A stretch of DNA of 13,874 nucleotides from Helicobacteraceae bacterium (GCA_031275395.1 JAISOU010000059.1:1-13874), one strand, 5' to 3'; shown: positions 1 through 7,629, numbered from the stretch's first letter. The notes: generated by a model from the sequence alone, not told the origin. Program-made: numbers and translations.

Positions 1-198
1 GAGTTTGAGCGCTTCGTCTGCGGAAGCGCGATCGGTTTCGTTGCTTTCGCGGTTTATGGTTGAAACGCTTGATTGCGTTTGATCGGCGATCGGGGTTTGA
101 TCGGTTGTCGTTTGAAGGGCTGATCCTTCGTCTTGAGCCTGAATAGGCAGAGTTAAAGCCATAGCAAGAAGCAAGGCTTTGGTAGAGGTTGAAATCAT
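1..198 (-). CDS. Exported protein of unknown function, N-terminal 66 residues (runs off left edge)
   Basis: Reading leftward from an ATG at 198-196, the frame stays open for 66 codons to the window edge, so only the N-terminus is visible. It begins MISTSTKALLLAMALTLPIQ, a signal peptide with a short polar start, a hydrophobic core (about residues 8-18) and a likely cleavage site after IQA (residues 19-21). The next 40 residues are rich in Gln, Thr, Ser and Asp and low in hydrophobics, like a flexible linker in a periplasmic or outer-membrane protein. An AAAGGAG ribosome site (complement of 203-209) lies at good distance from the ATG, which supports the start. The family cannot be named from this fragment. 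Confidence 0.75.
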   Translation of the reverse strand, partial: MISTSTKALLLAMALTLPIQAQDEGSALQTTTDQTPIADQTQSSVSTINRESNETDRASADEALKL

Positions 199-211
199 TG
201 AAACTCCTTTG

Positions 212-237
212 CAGTCGTAGGACTGATATTTAATATC
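212..237 (-). promoter_or_regulatory. Two adjacent palindromes in the leader/promoter of the left-edge gene
   Basis: GATATTTAATATC (225-237) is a perfect inverted repeat around one central base. It abuts CAGTC-GTAG-GACTG (212-225), a 5-bp stem with a 4-base loop. Read on the minus strand, the first contains a TATTAAAT-like -10 box about 30 bases before the start codon, and the second would sit near the start of the mRNA, just ahead of the ribosome site. The arrangement would suit an operator over the -10 box or a small leader hairpin. No known regulator motif was recognised. Confidence 0.3.
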
Positions 238-510
238 GAAGTCGAATGTTACACAACTAACCTTAAAAGTTCTTTACGTATAAGCGCTTAATTTTTCATC
301 ATTTTGAATTTTTTTTTGAAATCGCCCTAAGTTTTGTTGAAGAAACTCTTTTGATCGCGCCTTAAACCTTCGTCTTACGTCGTTACCGCGAAATCGCCTG
401 CTCCATAGCGAAACGGAGGATTGACGCGTGAATACGCGCGCGCTAAAGTCGCGGGAATGGCGGCGTTTGAAGGTTGCGGGTTTAGAATAATTCGATTAGC
501 GCTGGCGATC

Positions 511-548
511 TTTAGGCTATAATAGCGTACGCGGAAAACCAAAAGGAG
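511..548 (+). promoter_or_regulatory. Promoter and ribosome site of the TPR gene
   Basis: A perfect TATAAT box lies at 518-523 in the context TTTAGGCTATAATAG, matching the Campylobacterota sigma-70 pattern of a strong -10 without a clear -35. The strong AGGAG ribosome site (544-548) sits six bases before the ATG at 555. The implied untranslated leader is about 25 bases. Confidence 0.7.
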
Positions 549-554
549 ATTTAG

Positions 555-1571
555 ATGAGAACGTTGGTTTTATTATGCGCCTGCTACGTTGCTATTTTTG
601 CTACGTCGGCGGCGGAATTCGCGAGTTCAGGTCTGAAAGCCTCAAATAGCGGCGACCATCAAAAGGCGATCGCCTATTTTACAGAAGCGCTAAAATTAAA
701 CCCAAACTTTCGCGCCGTTTATTATCGCCGCGCTTTAGCGTATAATGAAATACGCGATTACAAAAAAGCAATTGCCGATTTTACCGAAGTTATTAAACTT
801 GACAGAAACGATACGGACGCATACTACTACCGCGCGCAAGCCTATTATAATTTAGGCGATCATCATAGAGCCATAAACGATTATACGCAAGCGCTAAAAT
901 TAAATCCGAATCATATTAGCGCTTATTACAATCGCGGATTTATTTACGAGTATAGTTTTTACGATCATTCAAAAGCGCTCGCCGATTTTTCAGCCACAAT
1001 CAAAATTGATCCGCAAGGAGCGCAACTATATTATGCTCGCGGCGACGTTTATTCCAGAATGCGCGAATACGGCAGAGCGATTCCGGATTTAACCCAAGCG
1101 TTAAAACTTAATCCTGAACATCTTAACGCTTACGATAAACGCGGAAGCGCATACGACTTTTTAGGCGAATATAAAAACGCAATCGCGGATTTTACTAAGA
1201 TGATCGATATTAGCCCAAACGCCGCAAGAGCGTATCGTAGCCGCGCAATGGCTTACGCGCATTTAGGAGAATATGCGAAGGCGATCGCCGATTTCGATCA
1301 AACTCTTAAACTCGATCCGATCGACCTAGACGCTTATTATTATCGCGCAAACGCCCATCTAACGCTAAAAGATTACAATAAGGCGATCGCCGATTATTCA
1401 GAGTTAATTAAAAACAATCCTAATTTTGCCTACGCATATAATAACCGCGCAAAATCATATATCAAATTAAACGATTTGGCAAACGCGACGATCGACGCTA
1501 AAAAAGCGTGCGAGTTAGGCGAATGCGAAACGCTAACCGATATGCGCAATAAAAAACTCTTAGCGGAGTAA
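555..1571 (+). CDS. Exported TPR-repeat protein (nine TPRs)
   Basis: The first 19-20 residues (MRTLVLLCACYVAIFATSAA) form a signal peptide, so the protein probably acts in the periplasm or at the outer membrane. The rest is almost entirely tetratricopeptide repeats of 34 residues, beginning near 20, 53, 87, 121, 156, 190, 224, 258 and 292; the fourth has one extra residue. Each shows the YY.R..AY...DY.KAI.D(F/Y)....KL.P pattern. TPRs are protein-binding superhelices with no catalytic role, so the partner is unknown. The C-terminal 13 residues follow a small CELGEC motif (C317 and C322), as often ends such solenoids. Signal peptide, promoter and ribosome site agree on the start. It is transcribed alone and converges on rho. 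Confidence 0.85.
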   Translation: MRTLVLLCACYVAIFATSAAEFASSGLKASNSGDHQKAIAYFTEALKLNPNFRAVYYRRALAYNEIRDYKKAIADFTEVIKLDRNDTDAYYYRAQAYYNLGDHHRAINDYTQALKLNPNHISAYYNRGFIYEYSFYDHSKALADFSATIKIDPQGAQLYYARGDVYSRMREYGRAIPDLTQALKLNPEHLNAYDKRGSAYDFLGEYKNAIADFTKMIDISPNAARAYRSRAMAYAHLGEYAKAIADFDQTLKLDPIDLDAYYYRANAHLTLKDYNKAIADYSELIKNNPNFAYAYNNRAKSYIKLNDLANATIDAKKACELGECETLTDMRNKKLLAE

Positions 1572-1578
1572 TCTTTTT

Positions 1579-1600
1579 TTAGGCTGTATTCGCAGCCTAA
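1579..1600. terminator. Stem-loop at the TPR/rho convergent junction
   Basis: TTAGGCTG (1579-1586) and CAGCCTAA (1593-1600) form an 8-bp stem around the loop TATTCG. It lies between the convergent stop codons and overlaps the rho stop codon (1597-1599). It is not a textbook intrinsic terminator on either strand: a run of seven T (1574-1580) precedes rather than follows the hairpin on the plus strand, so rho mRNA would have A residues after it. It may still act as a 3' end stabiliser or a weak terminator for both genes. Confidence 0.45.
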
Positions 1601-2919
1601 TTACACTCGTTCATCTTGGCTAAAAACTCGACGTTGTCTTTTGTCGATTGTAGTTTAGAAAAAACGAATTTTAACGCCTCGATCTCGTTTTTCATCTGAC
1701 TCATTGCGGTTCTCAACGCCCACACTCTTTGCAATTTTGCCGGTTCTTGCAAAAGCTCCTCTTTTCGCGTCCCCGATTTGACGACGTCGATCGCGGGATA
1801 TATACGCCTGTCGGCTATATCGCGGCTTAGAATGATCTCCATATTCCCCGTGCCTTTGAACTCCTCAAAAATAACCTCGTCCATTCGGCTTCCCGTATCG
1901 ATCAGCGCCGTAGCCATAATCGTCAAACTGCCGCCGTTTTCTATATTTCTCGCAGCGCCGAAAAAACGCTTGGGTTTATGCAGCGCGTTCGCGTCTACGC
2001 CGCCGGTTAGCACTTTGCCGCTCGAAGGCGTAACGGTGTTGTAGGCTCTGGCTAAACGGGTAATTGAATCGAGCAGGATCACGACGTCTTTGCCTCTTTC
2101 GGTTATACGTTTTGCCTGCTCTATCACAAGCTCGGCGACGCGGACGTGATTCTGCGCGGGCATATCGAACGTGGAGCTATAAACGTTGCCTTTTACGCTT
2201 CGCTCCATATCCGTAACCTCTTCGGGGCGTTCGTCTACAAGCAAGACGATCAGCGCGATTTCGGGGTGGTTTTTTTCGATTCCGTGCGCTAACTCTTTCA
2301 ACAGCTCGGTTTTACCGCTTCGCGGCGGCGCGACGATCAAGCCGCGCTGCCCTTTGCCGATCGGATCGAAAAGGTCGATAATCCGCCCCGTTAATTTGAG
2401 CGGATCGTATTCCATCATAATTTTTTCGTCGGGAAAAAGCGGCGTTAGGTTGTCAAACAGCGGACGGCGTTTCGCCTCTTCAGGCGGCATATAGTTGATC
2501 GCCTCGATCTTTAATAGAGCCGAATAACGTTCCTGATCCTTTGGCGCGCGCACCTGCCCCGTTACAATGTCGCCGGTGCGCAAACCAAAGCGGCGAATCT
2601 GCGTGTTGCCAACATACGCGTCGTGTTCCGTATTGGAAAAATTGCCGTCGATAGCGCGTAAAAAGCCGTAGCCGTCGGACATAACCTCTAGCATACCGCT
2701 AAGGAGTATATAACCGCCTTGCGTTACTTGCGTTTTCAAAATCTCAAACATCAGATCTTGACGTTTGAAGTCGTTCGGATTTTCTATGCCCGCTTCGGCG
2801 GCGAGCGCGATTAGCGAGTCGATACTCTTTAACTGGAGCTGTTCGATTGTAACGCCTTCAACGGGCGCGTGGGCGCGGTTGTTCTTTTTGTGGGGCGGGT
2901 TTTCGTAATTTTCGTTCAT
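1597..2919 (-). CDS. rho: Transcription termination factor Rho
   Basis: Rho is the hexameric RNA-dependent ATPase/translocase that ends transcription of untranslated RNA. At 440 residues it is slightly longer than E. coli Rho (419). A charged N-terminal extension (about 1-25) is followed by the Rho N-terminal helical region, then the OB-fold primary RNA-binding domain (about 65-145) with RNP1-like GYGFLR at 83-88. The RecA-like motor has Walker [10 protein letters not shown] (196-204), the catalytic-glutamate segment [10 protein letters not shown] (229-238), Walker B VVILLDS (279-285) and the Q-loop [13 protein letters not shown] (301-313). All key residues look intact. The ribosome site before ATG 2919 is weak, but the next in-frame Met is residue 57, inside the conserved region, so this start is kept. 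It lies 83 bp downstream of recR. Confidence 0.97.
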   Translation of the reverse strand: MNENYENPPHKKNNRAHAPVEGVTIEQLQLKSIDSLIALAAEAGIENPNDFKRQDLMFEILKTQVTQGGYILLSGMLEVMSDGYGFLRAIDGNFSNTEHDAYVGNTQIRRFGLRTGDIVTGQVRAPKDQERYSALLKIEAINYMPPEEAKRRPLFDNLTPLFPDEKIMMEYDPLKLTGRIIDLFDPIGKGQRGLIVAPPRSGKTELLKELAHGIEKNHPEIALIVLLVDERPEEVTDMERSVKGNVYSSTFDMPAQNHVRVAELVIEQAKRITERGKDVVILLDSITRLARAYNTVTPSSGKVLTGGVDANALHKPKRFFGAARNIENGGSLTIMATALIDTGSRMDEVIFEEFKGTGNMEIILSRDIADRRIYPAIDVVKSGTRKEELLQEPAKLQRVWALRTAMSQMKNEIEALKFVFSKLQSTKDNVEFLAKMNECN

Positions 2920-2977
2920 TACCGTTCTTTAGATTTAGGATATGGCATACGCAGAAGTAAAAACGTTGCAAAGACGA

Positions 2978-2983
2978 ATTGTA
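2978..2983 (-). promoter_or_regulatory. Possible -10 box for rho
   Basis: The complement reads CAACTACAATTCG, whose TACAAT hexamer matches the -10 boxes of dnaJ and the spermidine operon. It lies in the 83-bp recR/rho gap, about 58 bases before the rho ATG. No clear -35 was seen. rho could instead be read through from recR, or both could occur. Confidence 0.4.
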
Positions 2984-3002
2984 GTTGCGCGAACCTTAAA
3001 CG

Positions 3003-3569
3003 TCATATTTTTACCCGTCCTTCAAGCGCGCGGCTAAGGGAGAGTATATCGACGTTTTCAAGGCTTACGCCCGTTGGAACGCCCTGCGCGATCTTTGAAA
3101 AAATCAAGCCGTAGGGCGAAAGACGCTCTTCGATAAAGTAGATCAGCGCGTCGTTTTGCACGCTTGGCGCAAAGGCGAAAACCGCCTCTTGCGCCGATTC
3201 CTCTTTGATCATATTTTCGAGCTTGGCAAAGCTCTCCTCGCTCTCATAAACAAAATACAAACCTTTCCACAAACCGCTTTCCTCTAGCGTGAAAATATCT
3301 TTCGCGCTTAAAACGACGCAGATTTTACTCCGATCGCGCTCTTCGTCGGCGCAAACGGCGCACAGCTCGTTTTCGCCCAAAGAACCGCAACGAACGCAAA
3401 TCCGCGCGCTGGCAAGCGCCCGTTCGATCGCGTGGGCTAGTTTAAGCGCCGCGCTTCGATCGCGCATGATAAGCTCGAAAGCGATGTTTCGCGCGCTTTT
3501 TTTGCCGATCGCGGGCAGGCGCGTCAGCGCTTCGACCAGATTTTGAAAACTATCGGGTTGAAAATACAT
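3003..3569 (-). CDS. recR: Recombination mediator RecR
   Basis: RecR works with RecO (and RecF where present) to load RecA onto single-stranded DNA at gaps. The 188-residue protein has the family layout: an N-terminal helix-hairpin-helix (LTRLPAIGKKSARNIAF, about 15-31), a four-cysteine zinc site (C58, C61, C70, C73), a Toprim-like domain (about 82-160) and the conserved C-terminal segment AQGVPTGVSLENVD. The Toprim start reads CVVLSAKD where many RecR proteins have a glutamate (CVVE...D), a form I recall from Helicobacter-type RecR. No clear Shine-Dalgarno precedes the ATG at 3569, but the protein aligns from its first residues. It diverges from dnaJ and lies upstream of rho. Confidence 0.93.
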   Translation of the reverse strand: MYFQPDSFQNLVEALTRLPAIGKKSARNIAFELIMRDRSAALKLAHAIERALASARICVRCGSLGENELCAVCADEERDRSKICVVLSAKDIFTLEESGLWKGLYFVYESEESFAKLENMIKEESAQEAVFAFAPSVQNDALIYFIEERLSPYGLIFSKIAQGVPTGVSLENVDILSLSRALEGRVKI

Positions 3570-3585
3570 TACGAAAGCTTACCAA

Positions 3586-3597
3586 TTTGCTACAATT
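3586..3597 (+). promoter_or_regulatory. dnaJ promoter core
   Basis: TTTGCTACAATT contains a TACAAT -10 box (3591-3596) with an upstream TG, about 36 bases before the dnaJ ATG at 3632. The same 12 bases recur at 7841-7852 ahead of the spermidine operon. No CIRCE-like or HspR-type inverted repeat was seen, so heat-shock repression through those sites is not supported here. The dnaJ ribosome site is a modest GAGAGA (3623-3628). Confidence 0.6.
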
Positions 3598-3631
3598 ACG
3601 CCCCCAATAATCCTAAACATGCGAGAGAATT

Positions 3632-4726
3632 ATGGACGAATTTGATTATTATGCCGTATTGGAGATTGGTAGAAACGCGACGGCGGAAGAGATCAAGCGG
3701 GCGTTTCGCAAAGCGGCGCTCAAATATCACCCCGATAAAAACCGCGATAATCCCGAAGCGGAAGCCAAGTTTAAGCAGATCAACGAGGCGTATCAGGTTT
3801 TAAGCGACGAAAACAAACGCCCGATTTACGATCGCTACGGCAGAGCGGGGCTTAATTCGCAGGGATCGAGCGCGGGATTTGACGATATGTTCGGCGATAT
3901 TGCCGACGTGTTCGATTCGTTTTTTGGCGGCGGGCGCAAACGATCTAGCGGGCGGCATAAAGAGTCGCTAGACATCGCCGCCGAATTGGAGCTTTCGTTT
4001 ATGGAAGCGGTTTTTGGCTGCAAAAAGACGCTTAAATACCGCTACGCGAAACCTTGCGGCGAATGCGGCGGAAGCGGCGGCAAGCGAAAATCATGCGACT
4101 ACTGCAACGGACGCGGACAGATCTATCAGCGGCAAGGTTTTATGACCTTTTCGCAAACCTGCCCAAAATGCAACGGAAGCGGCAATATTCTGGAAACAGC
4201 CTGCAAGGAGTGCAAAGGCAAAGGCGCGATTTTTATCGACGATAGCATAGAGATCGCCATCCCCGAAGGCGTGGATAACGGACAGAGGCTTAGAGCCAGC
4301 GGACGCGGCGCTATGGGGCAGAGCGGTTCGCGCGGCGATCTTTACGTGATTTTATCCGTCAGGGACGATCCCGTTTTTGAACGCCACGACGCAGACGTTT
4401 ATGTGCAAGCGCCCGTGTTTTTCACGCTGGCGGCTTTGGGCGGGACGATCGAGGTGGCGACTTTGCGCGGCAAGAAAAATCTGGAGATCGAACGGGGAGC
4501 GCGGGATAAGGCGCAGATCAGGCTTCGCGGCGAAGGTATTAAAAGCGCGACTAGCGGAAGGCAGGGCGATATGATCGTTCAGATTAAGATCGTCTATCCT
4601 AAAAAACTTAGCGACGAGCAAGAGGAGCTTTTAACGAAACTACACGAAAGTTTCGGGCAGGAAGGGACGGCTCACAAAGGCTTTTTTGACGAGATAGCCG
4701 ATCGCGTTAAAGGTTGGTTTAGCTAA
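3632..4726 (+). CDS. dnaJ: Chaperone DnaJ (type I Hsp40)
   Basis: DnaJ delivers unfolded clients to DnaK and stimulates its ATPase. The J-domain spans about 4-70 with HPD at 33-35. A short Gly/Phe linker (about 71-105, FDSFFGGG) follows. Four CxxCxGxG zinc repeats start at C142, C155, C177 and C191, then come the two C-terminal beta domains (about 203-325) and a dimerisation tail. At 364 residues it is a little shorter than E. coli DnaJ (376). Part of this is a four-residue shorter spacer between zinc repeats 1 and 2; the other spacings match E. coli. [10 protein letters not shown] (261-270) and the C-terminal GWFS resemble Helicobacter/Campylobacter DnaJ. grpE and dnaK are not nearby. An ABC-F gene follows after 54 bp and may be cotranscribed. 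Confidence 0.96.
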   Translation: MDEFDYYAVLEIGRNATAEEIKRAFRKAALKYHPDKNRDNPEAEAKFKQINEAYQVLSDENKRPIYDRYGRAGLNSQGSSAGFDDMFGDIADVFDSFFGGGRKRSSGRHKESLDIAAELELSFMEAVFGCKKTLKYRYAKPCGECGGSGGKRKSCDYCNGRGQIYQRQGFMTFSQTCPKCNGSGNILETACKECKGKGAIFIDDSIEIAIPEGVDNGQRLRASGRGAMGQSGSRGDLYVILSVRDDPVFERHDADVYVQAPVFFTLAALGGTIEVATLRGKKNLEIERGARDKAQIRLRGEGIKSATSGRQGDMIVQIKIVYPKKLSDEQEELLTKLHESFGQEGTAHKGFFDEIADRVKGWFS

Positions 4727-4780
4727 TTCGACGTTTTTCGCGGAAAATGAATTAAAACAGACAAAAAATAAGGATAAAAA

Positions 4781-6367
4781 ATGGTTACTACGATAGGAAT
4801 TACGCAACGTTACGGATCGCGTATTTTGTTTGAAAATATTAACCTTACGTTGGATAAAGGAAAGCGATACGGTTTAATAGGGGCAAACGGCGCGGGTAAA
4901 ACGACTTTCTTAAAGATCTTAACGGGACAGATCGAGCCTAGCGCGGGCAACGTTATAATCGATCCTAACGCCAGAGTGGGAGTTTTGGATCAAAACCAAT
5001 TTGCATACGAAAGTTTTACGCTTTTCGATACGGTTTTAATGGGAAATAAGCGGCTCTACGACGCGCTTAAAGAGAAAGAAAAACTATACGCGCAGGGCGA
5101 TTTTGACGATGAAAAGGTTAATAATCGTTTAGCGGAGTTGGAGATGATTACCGCCGAAGAAGATCCGACATACGAAGCCGATACGAGGGTAATAAAAATA
5201 TTAGAGGAGCTTGGTTTTCCGCAAGAGGTTCAACAAAAAACTATGAGTCAGATTACGGGAGCAAATAAGTTCAAAGTTCTTTCAGCAAAAGTGTTATTTC
5301 CAAATCCCGACGTTTTGTTTTTAGACGAGCCGACAAATAACCTCGATCTGCCTTCGATCGCTTGGTTAGAAGAGCGATTGATTCGCCACGAGGGAACGCT
5401 TGTGGTAGTTTCGCACGATCGCCACTTTCTTAACGCCGTTTGCACAAATATGTTAGACGTGGATTACAGAACGATTAGAGAGTTTGCGGGCGCGTACGAC
5501 GATTGGTATATCGCGGCTAACGTCTTATCGAAGCAAGCGGATTTAGAACGCGAAAAAAAACTTAAAGAAAAAGCGGAGTTAGAGAAGTTTATAGCGCGTT
5601 TTAGCGCCAACGCCTCTAAAGCTAGGCAAGCCACAAGCCGCCAAAAACAGCTTGAAAAACTGGATATTCAAGCTATCAAGCCCTCTTCGCGGCGCGATCC
5701 AAGTATTGTTTTCAAGCCCAACCGCAAAATTGGCAACGAGGCTTTAAGCGTCGAAAATCTAACTAAGAGTTACGGAACGCATAAGGTTTTTGAAGGTTTA
5801 AACTTTACTTTTGAGCCAAACGATAAAGTCGCGTTAATAGGAGCGAACGGAGTGGGCAAAACCACCTTTTGCAAGATCGTTATGGGCGAGCTAAAAGCCG
5901 ATAAAGGATCGGTTAAGTGGGGCGAAACCGTGCAAAGCGGTTATTTTCCGCAGGATACGACCGATCGGATCGGCGGATCGGCGACGCTTTACGAGTGGTT
6001 AAGGGCTTACGATAAAAAAGCGGATCTCGGAACGATCAGAAACTGTTTAGGACGAATGCTTTTTAGCGGCGAAGAGCAAGAGAAAAGCGCGCAAAGCGCG
6101 AGCGGCGGCGAAAAGCATAGAATGATGTTGTCAAAACTGATGTTAGAGGGCGGTAATTTTTTGGTTTTAGACGAGCCGACAAACCATTTAGATCTTGAAG
6201 CGATTGTCGCGCTTGGCGAAGCGCTTTATCAGTTTGAAGGCGCGGCGATTTGCGTAGCGCACGATCGCGAGCTAATAGACGCTTTTGCTAACCGAATAAT
6301 CGCGTTTAATCAAGATGGAAGCGTTACCGACTTTAAGGGTAGTTACGAGGAGTTTCAGACAAGGTAA
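4781..6367 (+). CDS. ybiT: ABC-F family ATPase, YbiT-like
   Basis: This cytosolic protein has two ABC ATPase domains and no membrane segment. ABC-F proteins bind the ribosome E site and relieve stalled or blocked translation. The 528 residues match YbiT (about 530) in order and motifs: Walker A1 GANGAGKT (34-41), Walker B1 FLDEPTNNLD (180-189), H212, the interdomain helical linker (about 245-315, with RFSANASKARQATSR at 273-287), Walker A2 GANGVGKT (354-361), signature SASGGEKHR (439-447), Walker B2 LVLDEPTNHLD (461-471) and H494. The first-domain signature is degenerate (QITGANKFKVL), as in YbiT. AAGGAT precedes the ATG by about six bases. The symbol rests on family resemblance; function as in E. 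coli is inferred. Confidence 0.92.
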   Translation: MVTTIGITQRYGSRILFENINLTLDKGKRYGLIGANGAGKTTFLKILTGQIEPSAGNVIIDPNARVGVLDQNQFAYESFTLFDTVLMGNKRLYDALKEKEKLYAQGDFDDEKVNNRLAELEMITAEEDPTYEADTRVIKILEELGFPQEVQQKTMSQITGANKFKVLSAKVLFPNPDVLFLDEPTNNLDLPSIAWLEERLIRHEGTLVVVSHDRHFLNAVCTNMLDVDYRTIREFAGAYDDWYIAANVLSKQADLEREKKLKEKAELEKFIARFSANASKARQATSRQKQLEKLDIQAIKPSSRRDPSIVFKPNRKIGNEALSVENLTKSYGTHKVFEGLNFTFEPNDKVALIGANGVGKTTFCKIVMGELKADKGSVKWGETVQSGYFPQDTTDRIGGSATLYEWLRAYDKKADLGTIRNCLGRMLFSGEEQEKSAQSASGGEKHRMMLSKLMLEGGNFLVLDEPTNHLDLEAIVALGEALYQFEGAAICVAHDRELIDAFANRIIAFNQDGSVTDFKGSYEEFQTR

Positions 6368-6400
6368 AATCACGGTATGCGTTGCAAGCCGATCTATGAT

Positions 6401-6435
6401 AAAAAAATAGCGATCGCCGCGCCGCTCGGCGATTG
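6401..6435 (-). terminator. Intrinsic terminator for the TraB/GumN gene (leftward)
   Basis: Read on the minus strand, 6435-6427 pairs with 6419-6411 (AATCGCCG against CGGCGATC with one wobble, nine pairs) around a 7-base loop. After three bases it is followed by seven T (complement of 6401-6407). This is a standard Rho-independent terminator. It lies about 150 bases beyond the stop codon of the minus-strand TraB/GumN gene, which therefore has a long 3' untranslated tail. Confidence 0.7.
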
Positions 6436-6458
6436 TAGAGGGCGGCGGTTATTCTTTT
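6412..6458 (+). terminator. Intrinsic terminator behind the ABC-F gene (rightward)
   Basis: On the plus strand 6412-6420 can pair with 6442-6450 (core CGCCGC/GCGGCG plus A-T and wobble pairs). The enclosed sequence holds a small inner stem, GCCG-CT-CGGC (6421-6430). The outer stem is followed by TTATTCTTTT (6449-6458). It starts about 45 bases after the ABC-F stop codon. The tail is imperfect, hence moderate confidence. It shares bases with the leftward hairpin at 6411-6435, so only one can form in a given transcript. Confidence 0.5.
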
Positions 6459-6460
6459 CA

Positions 6461-6587
6461 AATAGATAAAATCACGACGAAACGATCGATAAAGCGCCAA
6501 AGGTTATAGCGATATAAATTAAAACGATTTAGCGCCTATTACGCAACGATCGCCGCGTAAAACTATACCGCTTACTTTTGAGTATCT
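6461..6587. other. Long 3' untranslated stretch of the TraB/GumN gene
   Basis: No ORF with a ribosome site was found on either strand. A perfect inverted repeat TTACGC (6539-6544) / GCGTAA (6555-6560) encloses a 10-base loop. The 10-mer TAAAATCACG occurs at 6467-6476 and also at 6365-6374, just after the ABC-F stop codon, so the two copies flank the terminator. The significance is unknown. Confidence 0.35.
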
Positions 6588-7499
6588 CTATTTAATAGCC
6601 GTAATTTTGTAACCCTCTTTACGAAGCAGAGCCAAAACTCCCTTTTCGCCGCCAAGATGTAAAGCGCCTACCGCCATAAAGATCGGCTCGCTTGCCGACG
6701 TATGTTTTTTTAACCGAGTTATAAAGCGTTTATTGCGTTCAAAGATCAGTTTTTCATTAAATTCGTTCATCGATTTTTTTGAGATTTTTTGCGAAGGGCG
6801 ATCGCGCATATACCAATTAAACAAAAGATCGGCGTCGCCCGCTAAATAAATATCGTGCATCTCTTTTACATAACCTTTTAGCTCCGCGTCGTCCATACTA
6901 AGATAATCTTCTAACATTTCGCGTTGCGCTTTATTTGAAAGCGTAGCCATTGAAGTAAGTTGTTCTCCGCCGCTTTCCAGACCTGCAATTTCGATCTGCG
7001 GCGCGATCTTTTGCAGTAATTTTTCTGTGCCAAAGTTGGGCGAATAACCCATCTTTAAATACTCGTACACGCTTATAAGCGACGAAACAAACCAAGCGGG
7101 CGTACGGTTGAACTTGTCGCTCCCTAACGCTAGAAGGCGGTATCTGGCTTTTAATTCTTCAAAAAGAGGTTCGCCAATCTGATCTTTTAGGCAAGGTTTC
7201 TCGCATAAAAACAGTTTCAATTCCTCTTCAGCCTTATCCATTTCTTTGGGCGAAATCTCAAGAATCAGCTTAGAGGAGCTATTTAGCGCGTCGGCAATTT
7301 TTGGATTTAGCGAATCGCCTATTCTTCCCAAGTGCATAGAGCCGAGAACATAGATCTTTGTTTCGCCTTTTTGCGCTAAATAAAACGGATAGCGCGCCGC
7401 AAGGCTCTCGTCTGTAACCGACGCGGTTTTTGCGATCGAGATCGGCGCAAATAACAACAACGCCGTAAAGAAAAGCGTTAATATCTTGAAATGTTTCAT
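6588..7499 (-). CDS. TraB/GumN (YbaP)-family exported protein
   Basis: A signal peptide (about 1-23, core LTLFFTALLLFAP) suggests periplasmic localisation. The mature part carries the TraB/PrgY/GumN marks: GSMHLG (53-58), an acidic LEIS segment (80-83), GLESGGEQ (173-180), the ERN helix (254-256) and VGALHLGGEKG (277-287) near the C-terminus. The two GxxH-type motifs and conserved acidic residues have led to proposals that the fold is metal-dependent and hydrolytic; I infer only a possible peptidase-like role. At 303 residues it has the usual length. AAGGAT (complement of 7505-7510) is well placed before the ATG at 7499. It appears to be transcribed alone, ending at the terminator near 6.4 kb. 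Confidence 0.85.
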   Translation of the reverse strand: MKHFKILTLFFTALLLFAPISIAKTASVTDESLAARYPFYLAQKGETKIYVLGSMHLGRIGDSLNPKIADALNSSSKLILEISPKEMDKAEEELKLFLCEKPCLKDQIGEPLFEELKARYRLLALGSDKFNRTPAWFVSSLISVYEYLKMGYSPNFGTEKLLQKIAPQIEIAGLESGGEQLTSMATLSNKAQREMLEDYLSMDDAELKGYVKEMHDIYLAGDADLLFNWYMRDRPSQKISKKSMNEFNEKLIFERNKRFITRLKKHTSASEPIFMAVGALHLGGEKGVLALLRKEGYKITAIK

Positions 7500-7530
7500 C
7501 TCTAATCCTTGTTTATAACTTTTTGATCGT

Positions 7531-7540
7531 ATTAAATAGA
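7531..7540 (-). promoter_or_regulatory. Possible -10 region for the TraB/GumN gene
   Basis: The complement reads TCTATTTAAT, a TATTTA-type -10 box about 35 bases before the ATG at 7499. An alternative is TTATAAAC at 7511-7518 on the same strand, but that nearly touches the ribosome site. No -35 is evident. The upstream small ORF could also read through into this gene. Confidence 0.3.
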
Positions 7541-7629
7541 CGGATCGCCGATAAGACGAGCCAAAAGAGCGCCCGTTCGTTCGCTATCCAATACGCCATC
7601 TTTATGCGATTCTTGCGGTTCGCTATCGG

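Larger units (their letters stand above)
199..554. other. Intergenic region between the left-edge gene and the TPR gene
   Basis: This divergent spacer of about 356 bp holds the leftward promoter area (about 200-300, AT-rich, with T and A runs at 291-320) and the rightward TPR promoter at its far end. Between 340 and 500 the base composition becomes GC-rich and coding-like. The only open frames there are tiny: GTG at 428 to TAA at 490, preceded by GGAGGA, and an overlapping frame from 409 to 522 with no good start. Neither looks like a real gene. No RNA gene was recognised. Confidence 0.5.

Noticed and set aside
428-490. A 20-residue ORF (GTG start) after GGAGGA
   Set aside because: The ribosome-like site is good, but the product (VNTRALKSREWRR...) is short and basic with no recognisable feature, and no -10 box precedes it.
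409-522. An open frame encoding a hydrophobic tail (GCGFRIIRLALAIFRL)
   Set aside because: It begins right after a stop codon, has no placed start and ends inside the TATAAT box of the TPR gene; probably chance or an old remnant.
3570-3631. Heat-shock operator (CIRCE or HspR-type) before dnaJ
   Set aside because: No matching inverted repeat is present in the 62-bp recR/dnaJ gap.
4735-4747. TTTTC-GCG-GAAAA stem between dnaJ and the ABC-F gene
   Set aside because: The stem is five mostly A-T pairs with a three-base loop and no T tail, too weak to call a terminator.
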